A DNA stretch of 64,000 nucleotides from an uncultured Bacteroidota bacterium. Lineage in GTDB: Bacteria > Bacteroidota > Bacteroidia > 2-12-FULL-35-15. Position 1 is the first letter of the stretch, and each line of letters starts with the position of its first letter. Below are positions 17,601 through 25,965 of this stretch, in pieces. Location: positions 1-64,000 of the forward strand of contig CAIYIS010000076.1 in NCBI GenBank assembly GCA_903926385.1. The letters run 5' to 3'. The position numbers were made by a program, and so were the translations under genes. Under the pieces are notes generated by a model. It had not been told where the DNA came from and ran no database searches. It saw only the letters and a program-made list of their open reading frames with translations.

Positions 17601-18753
17601 TTGGAACAGTTCTTCCGCAATGGGGCAGAGTTTACTATCAAATTTGGCAAGCACTGATATAATCATTACTAGCGACCGTTCTAAATGGACAAGATGTCCG
17701 GTTATTGAATTAGAAGAGTCAACAACTTTAGCGATAGGAGCCACTCCCAAAATGAAATTACGCAGTTCCCCTTCAGTCGATAAAAATGGCGTAGCTAATT
17801 ACCCTTCAGTAGATAACAATGACTTTGCTACAGGGATGAGTTGGTTCCCTGGATATGCGATTAATCTTGAAACGGGTGAAAGATTAAATATGGTTTTTGG
17901 TGAAGATTCTTGGTTAGTGAACGAGCACGGTGCAGACATGATTTGGAATCCGACATCAGCCGATTTATCTCCTGATTTTACTCCGTTATTTGGAGGGAAG
18001 CATTACATTTATGTATTTGGTCATAATGGGGACAAACTATTCTCTAGCACTGATGCTCATTTTCCTAATGGTATAAGAAATGTTCCTCGATATGACGGAG
18101 GGGCTTTTATTCACAATACGCTTGCAGTTGCTAATTTAGCTAGTCCGGTAGATCCATACGGACGTGCTGTTTATGGAGATGCTATGTGGGTGACAATTCC
18201 ATTATTAGTTCCGGGGCATAGTTTGTTAGAAAGCGATGTGAAGATTAGATTAAGAGTGGCAAAGTCTTATCAGGCAGGTTATGCAACTACATTAACTCCT
18301 ATTTCTGATACTTCGTTAACCCCAATTAATCACAACTTGCCACTTTATCAGTTTAATACTGCTGACATAGGAGCAAAGACCAATAATTCTGATGCTGCAG
18401 TTCAGGCTCTGGATTTAATTAATGTGGTTCCTAACCCTTATTATGCTTATTCAGGTTATGAACAATTGACAGGTCAGAATATTGTTAAGATAACAAACCT
18501 ACCTGAAAAATGTACTGTGACTATTTATACATTGAATGGAACTTTGGTTAGAGCATTTAAGGTTGATCAGCCATCTTATGCTAGAAATAAAATGGGGGTG
18601 GCTGTTACTTCTCTTGATTGGGATTTAAAAAATCAGGTTCGTGTTCCTATCTCAAGTGGTTTATACATTATTCACGTTGATGTTCCAGATGTAGGGTCCA
18701 AAACGATCAAATGGTTTGGGGTAATGCGTCCTATTGATTTGGAAGCTTATTAA
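14644..18753 (+). CDS. Giant secreted protein with T9SS-like C-terminal domain
   Basis: The product has 1369 residues with a signal peptide (about 1-23, ending AFAK). The body is rich in G, N, S, T, D and aromatic residues, as in extracellular beta proteins. It contains a D-rich patch around residue 215-235 and a fibronectin-like segment near 550 (GPDAPNLAIQELDKELILTWTNP). The C-terminus, about 1255-1369, has VVPNPYYAYSGYE, then VKITNLPEKCTVTIYTLNGTLV and SSGLYIIHVDVP. This resembles T9SS/FlgD-Ig-type sorting domains, although it ends with an extra WFGVMRPIDLEAY tail. Position between a TonB receptor and a PorV-like protein supports surface export. The specific function is unknown. Confidence 0.75.
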   Translation: MKKKCFNLIVSSVFLVFAFSAFAKENVGGAGNNNTTSSNNLTKSVNAQCVNATAQIDLDINNVRAKILNGGDMWWDIFGSTNARYQIPKPASSSTIGPSSQFASSVWVGGYDAGGQLKEAAQTYRQFGGNDYWPGPLKDDATTDAGRCLTWDKFYKINRVDVQTYYNWAINQIGPNPLVGHSTLPDAMDNITNWPAFGPEGHPLAPFYDYNGDDLYDPTIGDVPGFDITGADGCTGDHLYGDQSIFWVFNDKGGIHTETQGEAIGLEVQAQAFAFQTNDEINNATFYKYKLINKSSYKLDSTFFGLWDDADLGDYSDDFVGCDVGLGLGILYNGDAVDGTGQATAYGANPPAVGVDFFEGPKADTTGAMGHDRPSNSVPPSFVYYGDGVPYNERLGMCRFMYFNNDNNPVNGNPGVNAGGSSDDYYQYLSGTWKNGTPITYGGNGTTGSVPCKYMFPGNSDAPDFFGTNGVSEPSWDETTSGNTPADRRFLESSGPFTLYPGAVNYITIGVPWARTTQGGNLMSVALLKGADSKLQQLFNNCFATLNGPDAPNLAIQELDKELILTWTNPSNSNNFGEKYSEDYDKSSGADSLYRFQGYMVYQLKDASVSSTDLYNVDKARLLFQCDKKDGDKLNGASQIINYTNDVTISAMIPQEMVNGADKGISHSLSVKKDLFATGNDVLINHKTYFYAIIAYGFSPTLIPTNMNILGDYKPFIAGRRPMDATFYHSAIPHIPGPEANGTLVQSGYGTTPKLTRIEGQGNGGMILDFTSSTVDEIMSSSSGWRSIHPTYENSHGPVRIQVIDPLNVPENADFKFIIHGKTTTSGSTVPATSTWELINTTSNESVSSETSISVYNEQIINGQPSGTTSVTIPKWGLSVNVSYVADPGLSGSVSNGFLEATMSFSDPDKVWLTGIPDGEGLDWHNWIRSGTFTSTTTLGFDDYSSKDDQQYYEKVLGGTWAPYRMSSMVVPTTASNPVLYSASPAWNSSSAMGQSLLSNLASTDIIITSDRSKWTRCPVIELEESTTLAIGATPKMKLRSSPSVDKNGVANYPSVDNNDFATGMSWFPGYAINLETGERLNMVFGEDSWLVNEHGADMIWNPTSADLSPDFTPLFGGKHYIYVFGHNGDKLFSSTDAHFPNGIRNVPRYDGGAFIHNTLAVANLASPVDPYGRAVYGDAMWVTIPLLVPGHSLLESDVKIRLRVAKSYQAGYATTLTPISDTSLTPINHNLPLYQFNTADIGAKTNNSDAAVQALDLINVVPNPYYAYSGYEQLTGQNIVKITNLPEKCTVTIYTLNGTLVRAFKVDQPSYARNKMGVAVTSLDWDLKNQVRVPISSGLYIIHVDVPDVGSKTIKWFGVMRPIDLEAY

Positions 18754-18812
18754 TAGTGGAGTTATTCAATCAGATATTCAAATTGAAAAAGAATCAAGAA
18801 AAAAAGATAATT

Positions 18813-19919
18813 ATGAAAAGACATTATAAAATATTTACATCTATTGCAGTTGTAGGGACTTTTCTTACCCCTATATGTAATGTTAAAGCAGGAAATCCGG
18901 ATAGGGTAGGGCAGGCAGGAGCCACAGAATTGTTAATTAATCCGTGGGCGCGCAGTTCTGGTTGGGCAGGCAGTAATGTTGCTGGTGTTAGAGGACTTGA
19001 ATCAATGTTCTCGAACATTGCAGGTACCGCTTTTACTAAGAAAACGGAGTTGCTTTTTACAAGAACGCAATGGTTGAAAGGAACAGATATCAATATAAAT
19101 GCTTTTGGGTTAACTCAACATGTTGGAGAGACAGGGGCGATTGGGTTGTCTATTGTTTCGATGCGTTTCGGAGATATTCCTATTACAACTACTGATTTAC
19201 CAGAAGGTGGTTTGGGTACGTTTTCACCTCAGTTTATGAACGCCACTATTTCTTATGCGAAAGGCTTTTCCGATAATATTTATGGAGGGTTAGCTGTTAA
19301 GGTAATTACTGAAAAAATTGCTAACCTGAGTGCACGTGGTGTTGCTTTGGATGCAGGGATTCAATATGTGGCAGGAAAACATGATCAGATGAAATTTGGT
19401 ATTGCTCTACAAAATTGGGGGCCGCAAATGAAATTTTCTGGTGACGGTTTAGGTTTTAAAACTCCCGTACCCGCAAGTACTTCAACTCAAACAATGACTG
19501 TTGAACAACGTTCTGATCAGTTTCACTTACCAGCATTGCTAAGTATTGGATGCGGTTACGATTTTTATTTGAAGAAAGACAGTGCTTCTATGAAAACACA
19601 TAGAATTACTGCAATGGGTACATTCACATCATGTGCATTCGACAAAAACCTTTATAAGATTGGGTTAGAATATGGATGGAAAAACATGTTGATGATTCGC
19701 GCGGGGTATGCAATTGAAAAAGGTCAAACTAAAGACTTTGATTATTCTTCTTCTTCTTCAAATGTAAGTTTAACCACTGCTCTTAAGGGCCCAAGTGCTG
19801 GATTTACTTTTGAAATTCCTTTCGGAAAAAATAAATCTACTTTTGGTATCGATTATTCTTACAGAGCTACAAATACATTTGGAGGAACACACTCGGTGGG
19901 TGCAAGAATAAACCTCTAA
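18813..19919 (+). CDS. PorV/PorQ-family outer-membrane protein
   Basis: The ATG at 18813 (MKRHYKI) is preferred over an upstream one at 18756 because it starts a normal signal peptide ending VKAGNP. The mature protein is a beta-barrel of the FadL-related PorV/PorQ family: GQAGATELLINPWARSSGWAGSNVAGVRGLESMFSNIAG matches the family N-terminus, with many alternating beta-strands to a terminal GARINL. PorV shuttles T9SS cargo from the translocon to the attachment complex. A dedicated paralogue beside a giant secreted protein suggests it helps export or hold that product. It is the last gene of the trio, before a terminator. Confidence 0.85.
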   Translation: MKRHYKIFTSIAVVGTFLTPICNVKAGNPDRVGQAGATELLINPWARSSGWAGSNVAGVRGLESMFSNIAGTAFTKKTELLFTRTQWLKGTDININAFGLTQHVGETGAIGLSIVSMRFGDIPITTTDLPEGGLGTFSPQFMNATISYAKGFSDNIYGGLAVKVITEKIANLSARGVALDAGIQYVAGKHDQMKFGIALQNWGPQMKFSGDGLGFKTPVPASTSTQTMTVEQRSDQFHLPALLSIGCGYDFYLKKDSASMKTHRITAMGTFTSCAFDKNLYKIGLEYGWKNMLMIRAGYAIEKGQTKDFDYSSSSSNVSLTTALKGPSAGFTFEIPFGKNKSTFGIDYSYRATNTFGGTHSVGARINL

Positions 19920-19939
19920 TTTATTTAATATTTAATTTC

Positions 19940-19980
19940 GAAAAGAGTCCTTCCGTTTAACCAACGGAAGGATTCTTTTC
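19940..19980 (+). terminator. Terminator after the PorV-like gene
   Basis: The stem GAGTCCTTCCGTT / AACGGAAGGATTC (one mismatch) is flanked by AAAA and TTTT. It ends the TonB receptor trio before greA. Confidence 0.88.
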
Positions 19981-20010
19981 TATTTTTCGGACACTATAAA
20001 TTTACTTAAT

Positions 20011-20484
20011 ATGGCTACTATCTCTTATTTTACTCAGGAAGGTTTAAAAAAACTGGAAGAAGAATTACACCATTTGAAGGCACACGAAAGGCCTTCTATT
20101 TCTAAACAAATAGCTGAAGCTCGTGACAAAGGCGATTTGTCGGAAAATGCTGAATACGATGCAGCAAAAGAAGCACAGGGTTTACTCGAGATGAGAATTT
20201 CAAAACTGGAGGCTGTTTACAAAAATGCTCGTTTAGTAGACGAGACTAATATTGATTTATCAAAGGTTCTTATTCTGTCGAAAGTGAAAATTCAAAATAA
20301 ATCAACAAATGCTTCGATGACCTATACTTTGGTAGCCGAAAATGAAGCTAATTTAAAAGAAGGTAAAATATCGGTCGATTCTCCTATTGGTAAAGGTTTA
20401 CTTGGGAAAAAGAAAGGAGATATAGCTGAAATAAAAGTCCCGGCAGGAGTACTTAAATTCGAAATCATCGAAATTTCTCGTTAA
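20011..20484 (+). CDS. greA: Transcription elongation factor GreA
   Basis: The product has 157 residues, the family length. The N-terminal coiled coil (FTQEGLKKLEEELHHLK ... RPSISKQIAEARDKGDLSENAEYDAAKEAQG) includes the acidic tip D-x-S-E-N residues that reach the RNA polymerase active site to stimulate cleavage of backtracked transcripts. The C-terminal FKBP-like domain ends with the GLLGKKKGDIAEIKVPAG pattern. The gene follows a terminator and is 3 bp ahead of the HIT protein gene, so the two share a transcript, an arrangement seen in other Bacteroidota. Confidence 0.97.
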   Translation: MATISYFTQEGLKKLEEELHHLKAHERPSISKQIAEARDKGDLSENAEYDAAKEAQGLLEMRISKLEAVYKNARLVDETNIDLSKVLILSKVKIQNKSTNASMTYTLVAENEANLKEGKISVDSPIGKGLLGKKKGDIAEIKVPAGVLKFEIIEISR

Positions 20485-20487
20485 CAA

Positions 20488-20883
20488 ATGGCTTCCATTT
20501 TTACAAAAATAGTAAATGGAGAAATTCCATGTTACAAGATTGCCGAAAACGATAAATATTTGGCGTTTCTTGACGTTTTTCCTCTTGTACATGGCCATGT
20601 GCTAGTTATTCCGAAGGTGGAAACTGACTATATTTTCGATATTGCTGATGCCGATTTAGCCGAAATGATGGTGTTTTCTAAATCTGTGGCTAAAGCTATT
20701 AAGGCTGCTGTTACATGCAAAAGAGTAGGAGTGGCGGTTATCGGGCTCGAAGTTCCGCATGCACATATTCATCTTGTACCTATGAATACGGTTAATGACA
20801 TTAATTTTACTCAAGCCAAATTAAAACCTTCAGCGGAAGAATTATCTGATATGGCAGAGAAGATTCGCTCAAAATTCAATTAG
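20488..20883 (+). CDS. HIT family nucleotide-binding protein
   Basis: The product has 131 residues. The histidine-triad motif PHAHIHLVP places His91, His93 and His95 at the active site. The preceding IFTKIVNGEIPCYKIAENDKYLAFLDVFPLVHGHVLVIPK is the standard Hint-branch N-terminus. Such enzymes hydrolyse nucleotide phosphoramidates or related adenylated compounds in the cytoplasm. It is translated 3 bp after greA in the same operon, and a terminator follows at 20931. Its exact substrate cannot be told from sequence. Confidence 0.95.
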   Translation: MASIFTKIVNGEIPCYKIAENDKYLAFLDVFPLVHGHVLVIPKVETDYIFDIADADLAEMMVFSKSVAKAIKAAVTCKRVGVAVIGLEVPHAHIHLVPMNTVNDINFTQAKLKPSAEELSDMAEKIRSKFN

Positions 20884-20930
20884 AACTCCGTTAGACGGGT
20901 TTGAAATATTGGATTAATGATTTATTAAAA

Positions 20931-20959
20931 AAGTCCCGAAGCTATTCGGGACTTTTTTT
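20931..20959 (+). terminator. Terminator of greA-HIT operon
   Basis: The stem AAGTCCCGAA / TTCGGGACTT has loop GCTA and is followed by a T run. Confidence 0.92.
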
Positions 20960-21267
20960 ATTTAAAGAAGTTTAAAGTTAGAAAGTTTAAAGGTGGGAGG
21001 GAGGAGGCAAAAAAACTGGTTATTCGGTTTAGGCAATTCCGGATAACGTCCAAACACTCGGTTTATGGTTATCCCCAATTGGGGATAGTGCCAAATGAAC
21101 TTGCCAATTTGTTATGTTTGGTTGAGATAGAGAGGTTTCTACTGATTGGAAACGATATTTTTAAAGTAAGGTGAACGATAGGTTAGAAGTTTTGGATTTC
21201 GTACGAATTTATATCAGAAAAACAGTATTTCTACATTTTGTTATTTCAGAATACTGATATCCTAGCA

Positions 21268-21300
21268 CAAAAAAAGAGGAATAATTTCTTATTCCTCTTG
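21268..21300 (-). terminator. Terminator of carA
   Basis: Inverted repeat AAGAGGAATAA ... TTATTCCTCTT. On the minus strand it is followed by a run of T. It lies directly after the carA stop codon. Confidence 0.85.
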
Positions 21301-21303
21301 CGG

Positions 21304-22422
21304 TTATTGAACCAATGTTTTTACTTTGGACATCATTCCTATAAAATCGTCAAACAAATACCGTGCATCCAAGGGTCCCGGACATGCTTCGGGATGGTAT
21401 TGCACCGAAAATACATTTCGGTCGGTGTAACGCAATCCTTCGATGGTATTATCATTTAAATTAATGTGGGTTACTTCCATGTTTTTTACTTTCGCTACAT
21501 CCTCTGCCTTCACACCAAAACCGTGGTTTTGCGATGTGATTTCACTTTTTCCGGTAATCAGGTTTTTCACCGGATGATTAATGCCTCTATGTCCTTTATG
21601 CATTTTGAACGTTGAAATTCCGGATGCTTCGGCAATAAGTTGATGCCCCAGGCAAATGCCAAAAGTGGGTACACCGCAGTTAATTATCTTTTTTATGTTG
21701 GCCGCCTCTTCTTTCATCACACCGGGGTCTCCGGGGCCATTACTAATCATAAATCCATCGGGTTGCCATTCCAGCATTTCTTCTAAAGTAGATTTTTGAG
21801 GAAATACTTTTAAGTAACAACCTCTCTCTTCCAAGGAACGTAAGATGTTTTTCTTTACTCCTAAATCGAGCACAGCCACGCGATGCTCTGCCTCAGGATT
21901 ACCAACAAAATAGGCTTCTTTGGTGCTAACTTTTGATGATAATTCCAAACCGGCCATAGATGGTACTTTAGCCAGTTTAGCTTTGAGTACTTCAATATCC
22001 TGCGTTTCGGATGAAATAATGCAATTCATTGCTCCTTTATCTCTGATGTATCTTACAATGGCTCGTGTATCAACGTCTGAAATGGCCACTATTCCTGCAT
22101 TTACAAAATAATCTTTAAGTGAGCCGTTGCTGCGCTTACGCGAATGGAATTCTTCGAATTGTTTGCAAATAAGGCCAGCTATTTTAATCGAATCCGATTC
22201 TGTTTCATCATTATTTACACCATAATTACCTATGTGTACATTTGTGGTAACGATGATTTGTCCGAAATAAGAAGGATCGGTAAAAATTTCCTGATAGCCG
22301 GTCATACCGGTGTTAAAGCATATTTCTCCGGTAGCAGTGCCAATGGTTCCGGCAGCTTTACCATTAAAAACTTTTCCATCTTCTAATAGTAAAATGGCAG
22401 GTGATTTAGTAACGTATTTCAT
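21304..22422 (-). CDS. carA: Carbamoyl-phosphate synthase small subunit (glutaminase)
   Basis: The 372-residue product releases ammonia from glutamine for the large subunit CarB, feeding pyrimidine and arginine synthesis. The N-terminal domain has LLLEDGKVFNGKAAG and TGEICFNTGMTGYQEIFTDPSY. The class I amidotransferase domain has the nucleophile Cys257 in FGICLGHQ, and His343 and Glu345 in QYHPEACPGP. Length and motifs are complete. carB is not in the window. It lies downstream of the ribosomal alpha operon on the same strand but is separated by a terminator, and its own 5' spacer is a heptameric repeat tract. Confidence 0.96.
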   Translation of the reverse strand: MKYVTKSPAILLLEDGKVFNGKAAGTIGTATGEICFNTGMTGYQEIFTDPSYFGQIIVTTNVHIGNYGVNNDETESDSIKIAGLICKQFEEFHSRKRSNGSLKDYFVNAGIVAISDVDTRAIVRYIRDKGAMNCIISSETQDIEVLKAKLAKVPSMAGLELSSKVSTKEAYFVGNPEAEHRVAVLDLGVKKNILRSLEERGCYLKVFPQKSTLEEMLEWQPDGFMISNGPGDPGVMKEEAANIKKIINCGVPTFGICLGHQLIAEASGISTFKMHKGHRGINHPVKNLITGKSEITSQNHGFGVKAEDVAKVKNMEVTHINLNDNTIEGLRYTDRNVFSVQYHPEACPGPLDARYLFDDFIGMMSKVKTLVQ

Positions 22423-22439
22423 ATTTTATTTTTTAGTAT

Positions 22440-22523
22440 TGAGATGTGAGATTTGAGATGTGAGAAACCATTCTCAAATGACATGTCTAAAATTTCATGT
22501 CTCATATCTAAAATCTCATTCAT
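22440..22523. repeat. 7-bp phased tract between carA and the rplQ terminator
   Basis: Twelve consecutive heptamers can be read in one register from 22440: TGAGATG, TGAGATT, TGAGATG, TGAGAAA, and later CATGTCT, AAAATTT, CATGTCT, CATATCT, AAAATCT. The second half approximates the reverse complement of the first, so a long imperfect hairpin is possible. Confidence 0.8.
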
Positions 22524-22524
22524 A

Positions 22525-22560
22525 AAAAAAGGATAAAGCAAAAATACTTTATCCTTTTTA
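22525..22560 (-). terminator. Terminator of the spc-alpha operon
   Basis: Inverted repeat AAAAAGGATAAAG ... CTTTATCCTTTTT just beyond rplQ on the minus strand. On that strand it ends in a T-rich run. Confidence 0.85.
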
Positions 22561-22586
22561 AAGAACATTAATTATAGTTCAACAAA

Positions 22587-23081
22587 TTATTCACTTTTAG
22601 CAGCGTCATCATTTGCATCTGCAATAGGATCAACGGTTGTAGCGTCAATATTTGTTGATTTCTTTTTACCACCACGTCTTGCTGACTTAGCTTTTGCAGG
22701 AGCTTTTCCTCCCATCATATTCTCGTTGTAATCTACTAATTCGATGAAACACATGTCAGCATTATCTCCCAAACGAGCACCTGTTTTCAAAATACGAGTA
22801 TATCCACCCGGACGATCTGCTATTTTGGTTGATACTTCTTTGAACAACGTATCTACTGCTTCTTTGTTTCCTAAGTAAGCAAACACAGTTCTTCTGGAAT
22901 GAGTAGAATCTGTTTTAGACTTTGTTAAAAGCGGCTCTACATATATTCTAAGCGCTTTTGCTTTAGCTACAGTTGTGCTAATGCGTTTGTGCAATATCAA
23001 TGAACTTGCCATGTTAGCTAGCATTGCTTTGCGGTGAGCAGTTTTTCTGCCTAAGTTATTTAATTTATCTCCGTGTCTCAT
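22587..23081 (-). CDS. rplQ: Ribosomal protein L17
   Basis: The 164-residue product is a 50S subunit protein. The conserved N-terminus [20 protein letters not shown] and the central [28 protein letters not shown] are diagnostic. The C-terminal 40 residues are a K/A-rich tail, then acidic, as in other Bacteroidota L17; the core is about 120 residues. It is the last gene of the operon, directly before the terminator, and follows rpoA as usual. An 86-bp spacer containing a mirrored heptameric tract separates it from rpoA. Confidence 0.97.
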   Translation of the reverse strand: MRHGDKLNNLGRKTAHRKAMLANMASSLILHKRISTTVAKAKALRIYVEPLLTKSKTDSTHSRRTVFAYLGNKEAVDTLFKEVSTKIADRPGGYTRILKTGARLGDNADMCFIELVDYNENMMGGKAPAKAKSARRGGKKKSTNIDATTVDPIADANDDAAKSE

Positions 23082-23093
23082 ATTTTTTAGTAT

Positions 23094-23170
23094 TGAGATA
23101 TGAGATGTGAGATATGAGATACGAGATTCACAATCTCAATACTCATATCTCAAATCTCACATCTGATTTA
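23094..23170. repeat. 7-bp phased, mirrored tract between rpoA and rplQ
   Basis: Eleven heptamers in register: TGAGATA, TGAGATG, TGAGATA, TGAGATA, CGAGATT, CACAATC, TCAATAC, TCATATC, TCAAATC, TCACATC, TGATTTA. The left half (TGAGATN) is complementary to the right half (NATCTCA), which gives an imperfect stem of about 35 bp in the transcript. Confidence 0.9.
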
Positions 23171-24163
23171 TTCTCTGTCTAATTTATATTTTGCTAAGTT
23201 CATTCCAAAAGTTAATCCTTTGTTTTGAACTAAGTCTTCTAATTCTGTTAATGATTTTTTACCAAAGTTACGGAACTTTAATAAATCGTGTTTTGCAAAC
23301 GAAACTAACTGTGCTAAGGTATCTACTTCTGCAGCTTTTAAGCAATTCAAAGCACGTACAGATAAATCCATATCCGATAGTTTTGTTTTTAACAACTGAC
23401 GCATGTGTAATGATGTTTCATCAAATTCTTCAGTCGCCATTTTTTCTTCAGTATCCAAAGTGATACGCTCATCTGAGAATAACATGAAGTGGTGAATCAA
23501 AATTTTTGCAGCTTCTTTTAAAGCTTCTTTAGGATGAATAGAACCATCAGTAACAATGTTCATGATTAGTTTTTCATAATCCGTTTTTTGTTCAACACGG
23601 AAATTCTCGATGCTGTACTGAACATTTTTGATAGGAGTATAGATAGAATCAATTGGAATAACACCTGCATGAGAAGTCATCGGTTTGTTTTCTTCAGCCG
23701 GAACGTATCCACGTCCTTTATCAATAGTAATTTCAAGTTTTAATTTTACAGTTGGCTCCATGTTGCAGATAACCAAATCAGAATTTAACACCTGATATCC
23801 GTTTGTAAATTTACCAATGTCACCAGCAGTTAATTGATTTTTTCCGGTTACGTTAACAGTTACTTTTTCATAATCAATGCCACCATCAATTTGTTTTTTG
23901 AAACGAATTTGTTTCAAGTTCAATATTATTTCAGTCACATCTTCAGTTACGCCTTTTATTGTAGAAAATTCGTGGCTTACACCATCAATTCTTACAGTTG
24001 TTATGGCATGTCCTTCTAATGATGACAACAAAATTCTTCTTAACGCGTTACCAACAGTGATACCATATCCGGGTTCTAAAGGACGGAATTCAAACTGTCC
24101 TTCCGTGTCGTTCGAATTAACCATTATTACTTTATCCGGTTTTTGAAAAGCTAAAATTGCCAT
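23168..24163 (-). CDS. rpoA: RNA polymerase alpha subunit
   Basis: The product has 331 residues. The N-terminal dimerisation and assembly domain (1-235) has [46 protein letters not shown]. The C-terminal DNA-binding domain (about 255-325) has [56 protein letters not shown] with helix-hairpin-helix character. It sits between rpsD and rplQ, the normal alpha-operon order, and is essential for polymerase assembly. The stop codon overlaps the edge of the heptameric tract that fills the gap to rplQ. Confidence 0.98.
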   Translation of the reverse strand: MAILAFQKPDKVIMVNSNDTEGQFEFRPLEPGYGITVGNALRRILLSSLEGHAITTVRIDGVSHEFSTIKGVTEDVTEIILNLKQIRFKKQIDGGIDYEKVTVNVTGKNQLTAGDIGKFTNGYQVLNSDLVICNMEPTVKLKLEITIDKGRGYVPAEENKPMTSHAGVIPIDSIYTPIKNVQYSIENFRVEQKTDYEKLIMNIVTDGSIHPKEALKEAAKILIHHFMLFSDERITLDTEEKMATEEFDETSLHMRQLLKTKLSDMDLSVRALNCLKAAEVDTLAQLVSFAKHDLLKFRNFGKKSLTELEDLVQNKGLTFGMNLAKYKLDRE

Positions 24164-24250
24164 GTTTTATTTTTAATTTAGTTATTTTGTTTTACTGTTT
24201 ATTGTTTGTCATTGCTTGCAGCCTTTCGGCTACAGGTTACTCTCTAATTA

Positions 24251-24856
24251 CTATTTAGAGTAAAGCTCGACAATAAGCTGTTCTTTTATGTTTTCTGGTA
24301 TCTGAGATCTTTCAGGTATAGCAATGAATTTTCCGGTCATTGATGATTTGTCAAAATCCATCCAAGGGTAAATGCTAGCAGATTTAGCAACTGATATTGT
24401 TATTACCTCCATAGTTTTTGAACGCTCACGAACAGCAACAACATCACCAGGTTTCAAGATGTAAGAAGGAATGTTCACTACATTATCATTAACAGTGATG
24501 TGGCAATGGCTTACCAACTGACGAGCACCGCTACGAGTAGGAGCAATTCCCATACGATAAACAACATTATCAATACGCGATTCGATTAATTGTAACAATA
24601 CCTCACCGGTTACACCATGTGCACGTTGAGCCATGTTATAAATTTTCTCAAACTGACGCTCCAAAATACCGTAAGTATATTTTGCTTTTTGTTTTTCCTG
24701 CAACTGTACAGAGTACTCAGACTGTTTTGCACGTTTTTTTGATAATCCGTGCATTCCCGGAGGGTAGTTCTTTTTTTCTAATACTTTGTCATAACCAAAT
24801 ATTGGTTCTTTAAACTTTCTTGCAATTCTTGATTTCGGACCTATGTATCTTGCCAT
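24251..24856 (-). CDS. rpsD: Ribosomal protein S4
   Basis: The product has 201 residues. The N-terminus [21 protein letters not shown] lacks the zinc-binding cysteines found in some S4 proteins, so it is the cysteine-free form. The S4 RNA-binding domain spans about 90-155 ([46 protein letters not shown]). S4 nucleates 30S assembly and in some bacteria regulates its own operon; no such control site was identified here. Neighbours rpsK and rpoA are as expected. Confidence 0.98.
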   Translation of the reverse strand: MARYIGPKSRIARKFKEPIFGYDKVLEKKNYPPGMHGLSKKRAKQSEYSVQLQEKQKAKYTYGILERQFEKIYNMAQRAHGVTGEVLLQLIESRIDNVVYRMGIAPTRSGARQLVSHCHITVNDNVVNIPSYILKPGDVVAVRERSKTMEVITISVAKSASIYPWMDFDKSSMTGKFIAIPERSQIPENIKEQLIVELYSK

Positions 24857-24864
24857 CTTTTGTA

Positions 24865-24941
24865 ATTATAAATTATAAATGTTGAATTATAAATGTTGTT
24901 TTTAATTAGCTAATTAGCATATTAGCTAACTGAATAATTAT
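24865..24941. repeat. 7-bp phased tract between rpsK and rpsD
   Basis: Five clean heptamers: ATTATAA, ATTATAA, ATGTTGA, ATTATAA, ATGTTGT from 24865. They are followed by a TTAGC-based segment with a spacing closer to 8 bp (TTAGC at 24906, 24914, 24922). Confidence 0.65.
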
Positions 24942-24944
24942 TTT

Positions 24945-25355
24945 TTATACTCTTCTTCTTTTTGGAGGACGGCAACCATTGTGAGGAATAGGAGTGATGT
25001 CCATAATTTCGCTCACTTCGATACCAGCACCTGCAATTGTACGAATTGCAGATTCACGACCACCACCTGGTCCTTTTACAAAAACTTTTACTCTTCTTAA
25101 ACCTAAATCGTGTGCCACTTTAGCACAGTCTTGAGCAGCAAGCTGAGCGGCATAAGGAGTATTTTTTTTCGAACCACGGAATCCCATTTTTCCGGCACTC
25201 GACCAGGAAATAACTTGTCCCGAATTATTGGTTAATGAAATAATGATATTGTTAAACGTAGCATTGATGTGAGCTTGTCCCACTGCATCCACTTTTACAA
25301 CTCTTTTTTTCGCAACTGCCTTTGCGGCTGTTGTTGCCTGATTTGTTTTTGCCAT
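24945..25355 (-). CDS. rpsK: Ribosomal protein S11
   Basis: The start at 25355 ([12 protein letters not shown]) is chosen. An in-frame extension to 25412 only translates the heptameric spacer ([11 protein letters not shown]) and is not conserved protein. This gives 136 residues. S11 forms part of the 30S platform. [50 protein letters not shown] and the C-terminal [28 protein letters not shown] are standard. It lies between rpsM and rpsD in the alpha operon. Confidence 0.97.
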   Translation of the reverse strand: MAKTNQATTAAKAVAKKRVVKVDAVGQAHINATFNNIIISLTNNSGQVISWSSAGKMGFRGSKKNTPYAAQLAAQDCAKVAHDLGLRRVKVFVKGPGGGRESAIRTIAGAGIEVSEIMDITPIPHNGCRPPKRRRV

Positions 25356-25366
25356 TTTTTTTATTT

Positions 25367-25436
25367 TGAGATTTGAGATTCGAGATTTGAGATTTGAGAA
25401 ACGATTTCTCAATACTAAAATCTACTATCTAACTTC
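25367..25436. repeat. 7-bp phased tract between rpsM and rpsK
   Basis: Ten heptamers in register: TGAGATT, TGAGATT, CGAGATT, TGAGATT, TGAGAAA, CGATTTC, TCAATAC, TAAAATC, TACTATC, TAACTTC. The same word family and left-right mirroring as in the rpoA-rplQ spacer are seen. Confidence 0.88.
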
Positions 25437-25440
25437 TATT

Positions 25441-25818
25441 TTATTTAGTTACTTTTTTCTTGTTTGCAACAGTTTTACGTTTACCTTTTCTGGTACGTGC
25501 ATTGTTTTTGGTAGTTTGCCCGCGAACCGGAAGACCCAAACGGTGACGAATACCTCTGTAACTTCCGATATCCATTAATCGTTTAATGTTTAACTGAACT
25601 TCAGAACGTAATGCTCCTTCAAGTTTATATTTTTCACTCAAGATATTACGAATATCAGTCAATTGTTTATCATTCCAATCTTGTACTTTGGTATCAAAAT
25701 CAATTCCTGCTTCAGTCAATACTTTACGAGCAGTACTGCGGCCTATTCCGAAAATATAAGTTAAGCCTATTTCGCCTCTTTTGTTGTTTGGTAAGTCAAT
25801 ACCTGCAATTCTTGCCAT
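25441..25818 (-). CDS. rpsM: Ribosomal protein S13
   Basis: The product has 125 residues. [38 protein letters not shown] is the family N-terminus, followed by helices and the basic tail [35 protein letters not shown] that contacts tRNA and the head of the 30S subunit. The length is typical. It follows rpmJ by 13 bp and precedes rpsK, the usual order. Confidence 0.98.
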   Translation of the reverse strand: MARIAGIDLPNNKRGEIGLTYIFGIGRSTARKVLTEAGIDFDTKVQDWNDKQLTDIRNILSEKYKLEGALRSEVQLNIKRLMDIGSYRGIRHRLGLPVRGQTTKNNARTRKGKRKTVANKKKVTK

Positions 25819-25831
25819 TGTTTATCTGATT

Positions 25832-25948
25832 TTATTTTTGTCTTTGTTTAAATTTAGGGTTCTTCTTGTTGATTACATACAAGACTCCTTTTCTACGCAC
25901 GATTTTGCAATCTACGCTTCTCTTTTTAACTGAAACTCTTACTTTCAT
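25832..25948 (-). CDS. rpmJ: Ribosomal protein L36
   Basis: This 38-residue gene was read directly from the sequence. It starts at ATG 25946-25948 on the minus strand ([20 protein letters not shown]) and ends [12 protein letters not shown] at TAA 25832-25834. It is the cysteine-poor form with a single Cys14 and no zinc ribbon, as in many Bacteroidota. It sits between infA (17 bp upstream) and rpsM (13 bp downstream), its normal place. Confidence 0.95.
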   Translation of the reverse strand: MKVRVSVKKRSVDCKIVRRKGVLYVINKKNPKFKQRQK

Positions 25949-25965
25949 TTTATTTGCTTTTTACT

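Larger units (their letters stand above)
20884..21303. other. Intergenic region between convergent units
   Basis: No gene is seen. It contains the HIT terminator (20931-20959), an 18-bp perfect palindrome TATCCCCAATTGGGGATA at 21070-21087, and the carA terminator near 21268-21300. The rest shows no recognisable structure. Confidence 0.65.

Noticed and set aside
25356-25412. N-terminal extension of ribosomal protein S11
   Set aside because: The 19 extra codons translate the heptameric spacer and are not part of S11; the start at 25355 gives the normal N-terminus.
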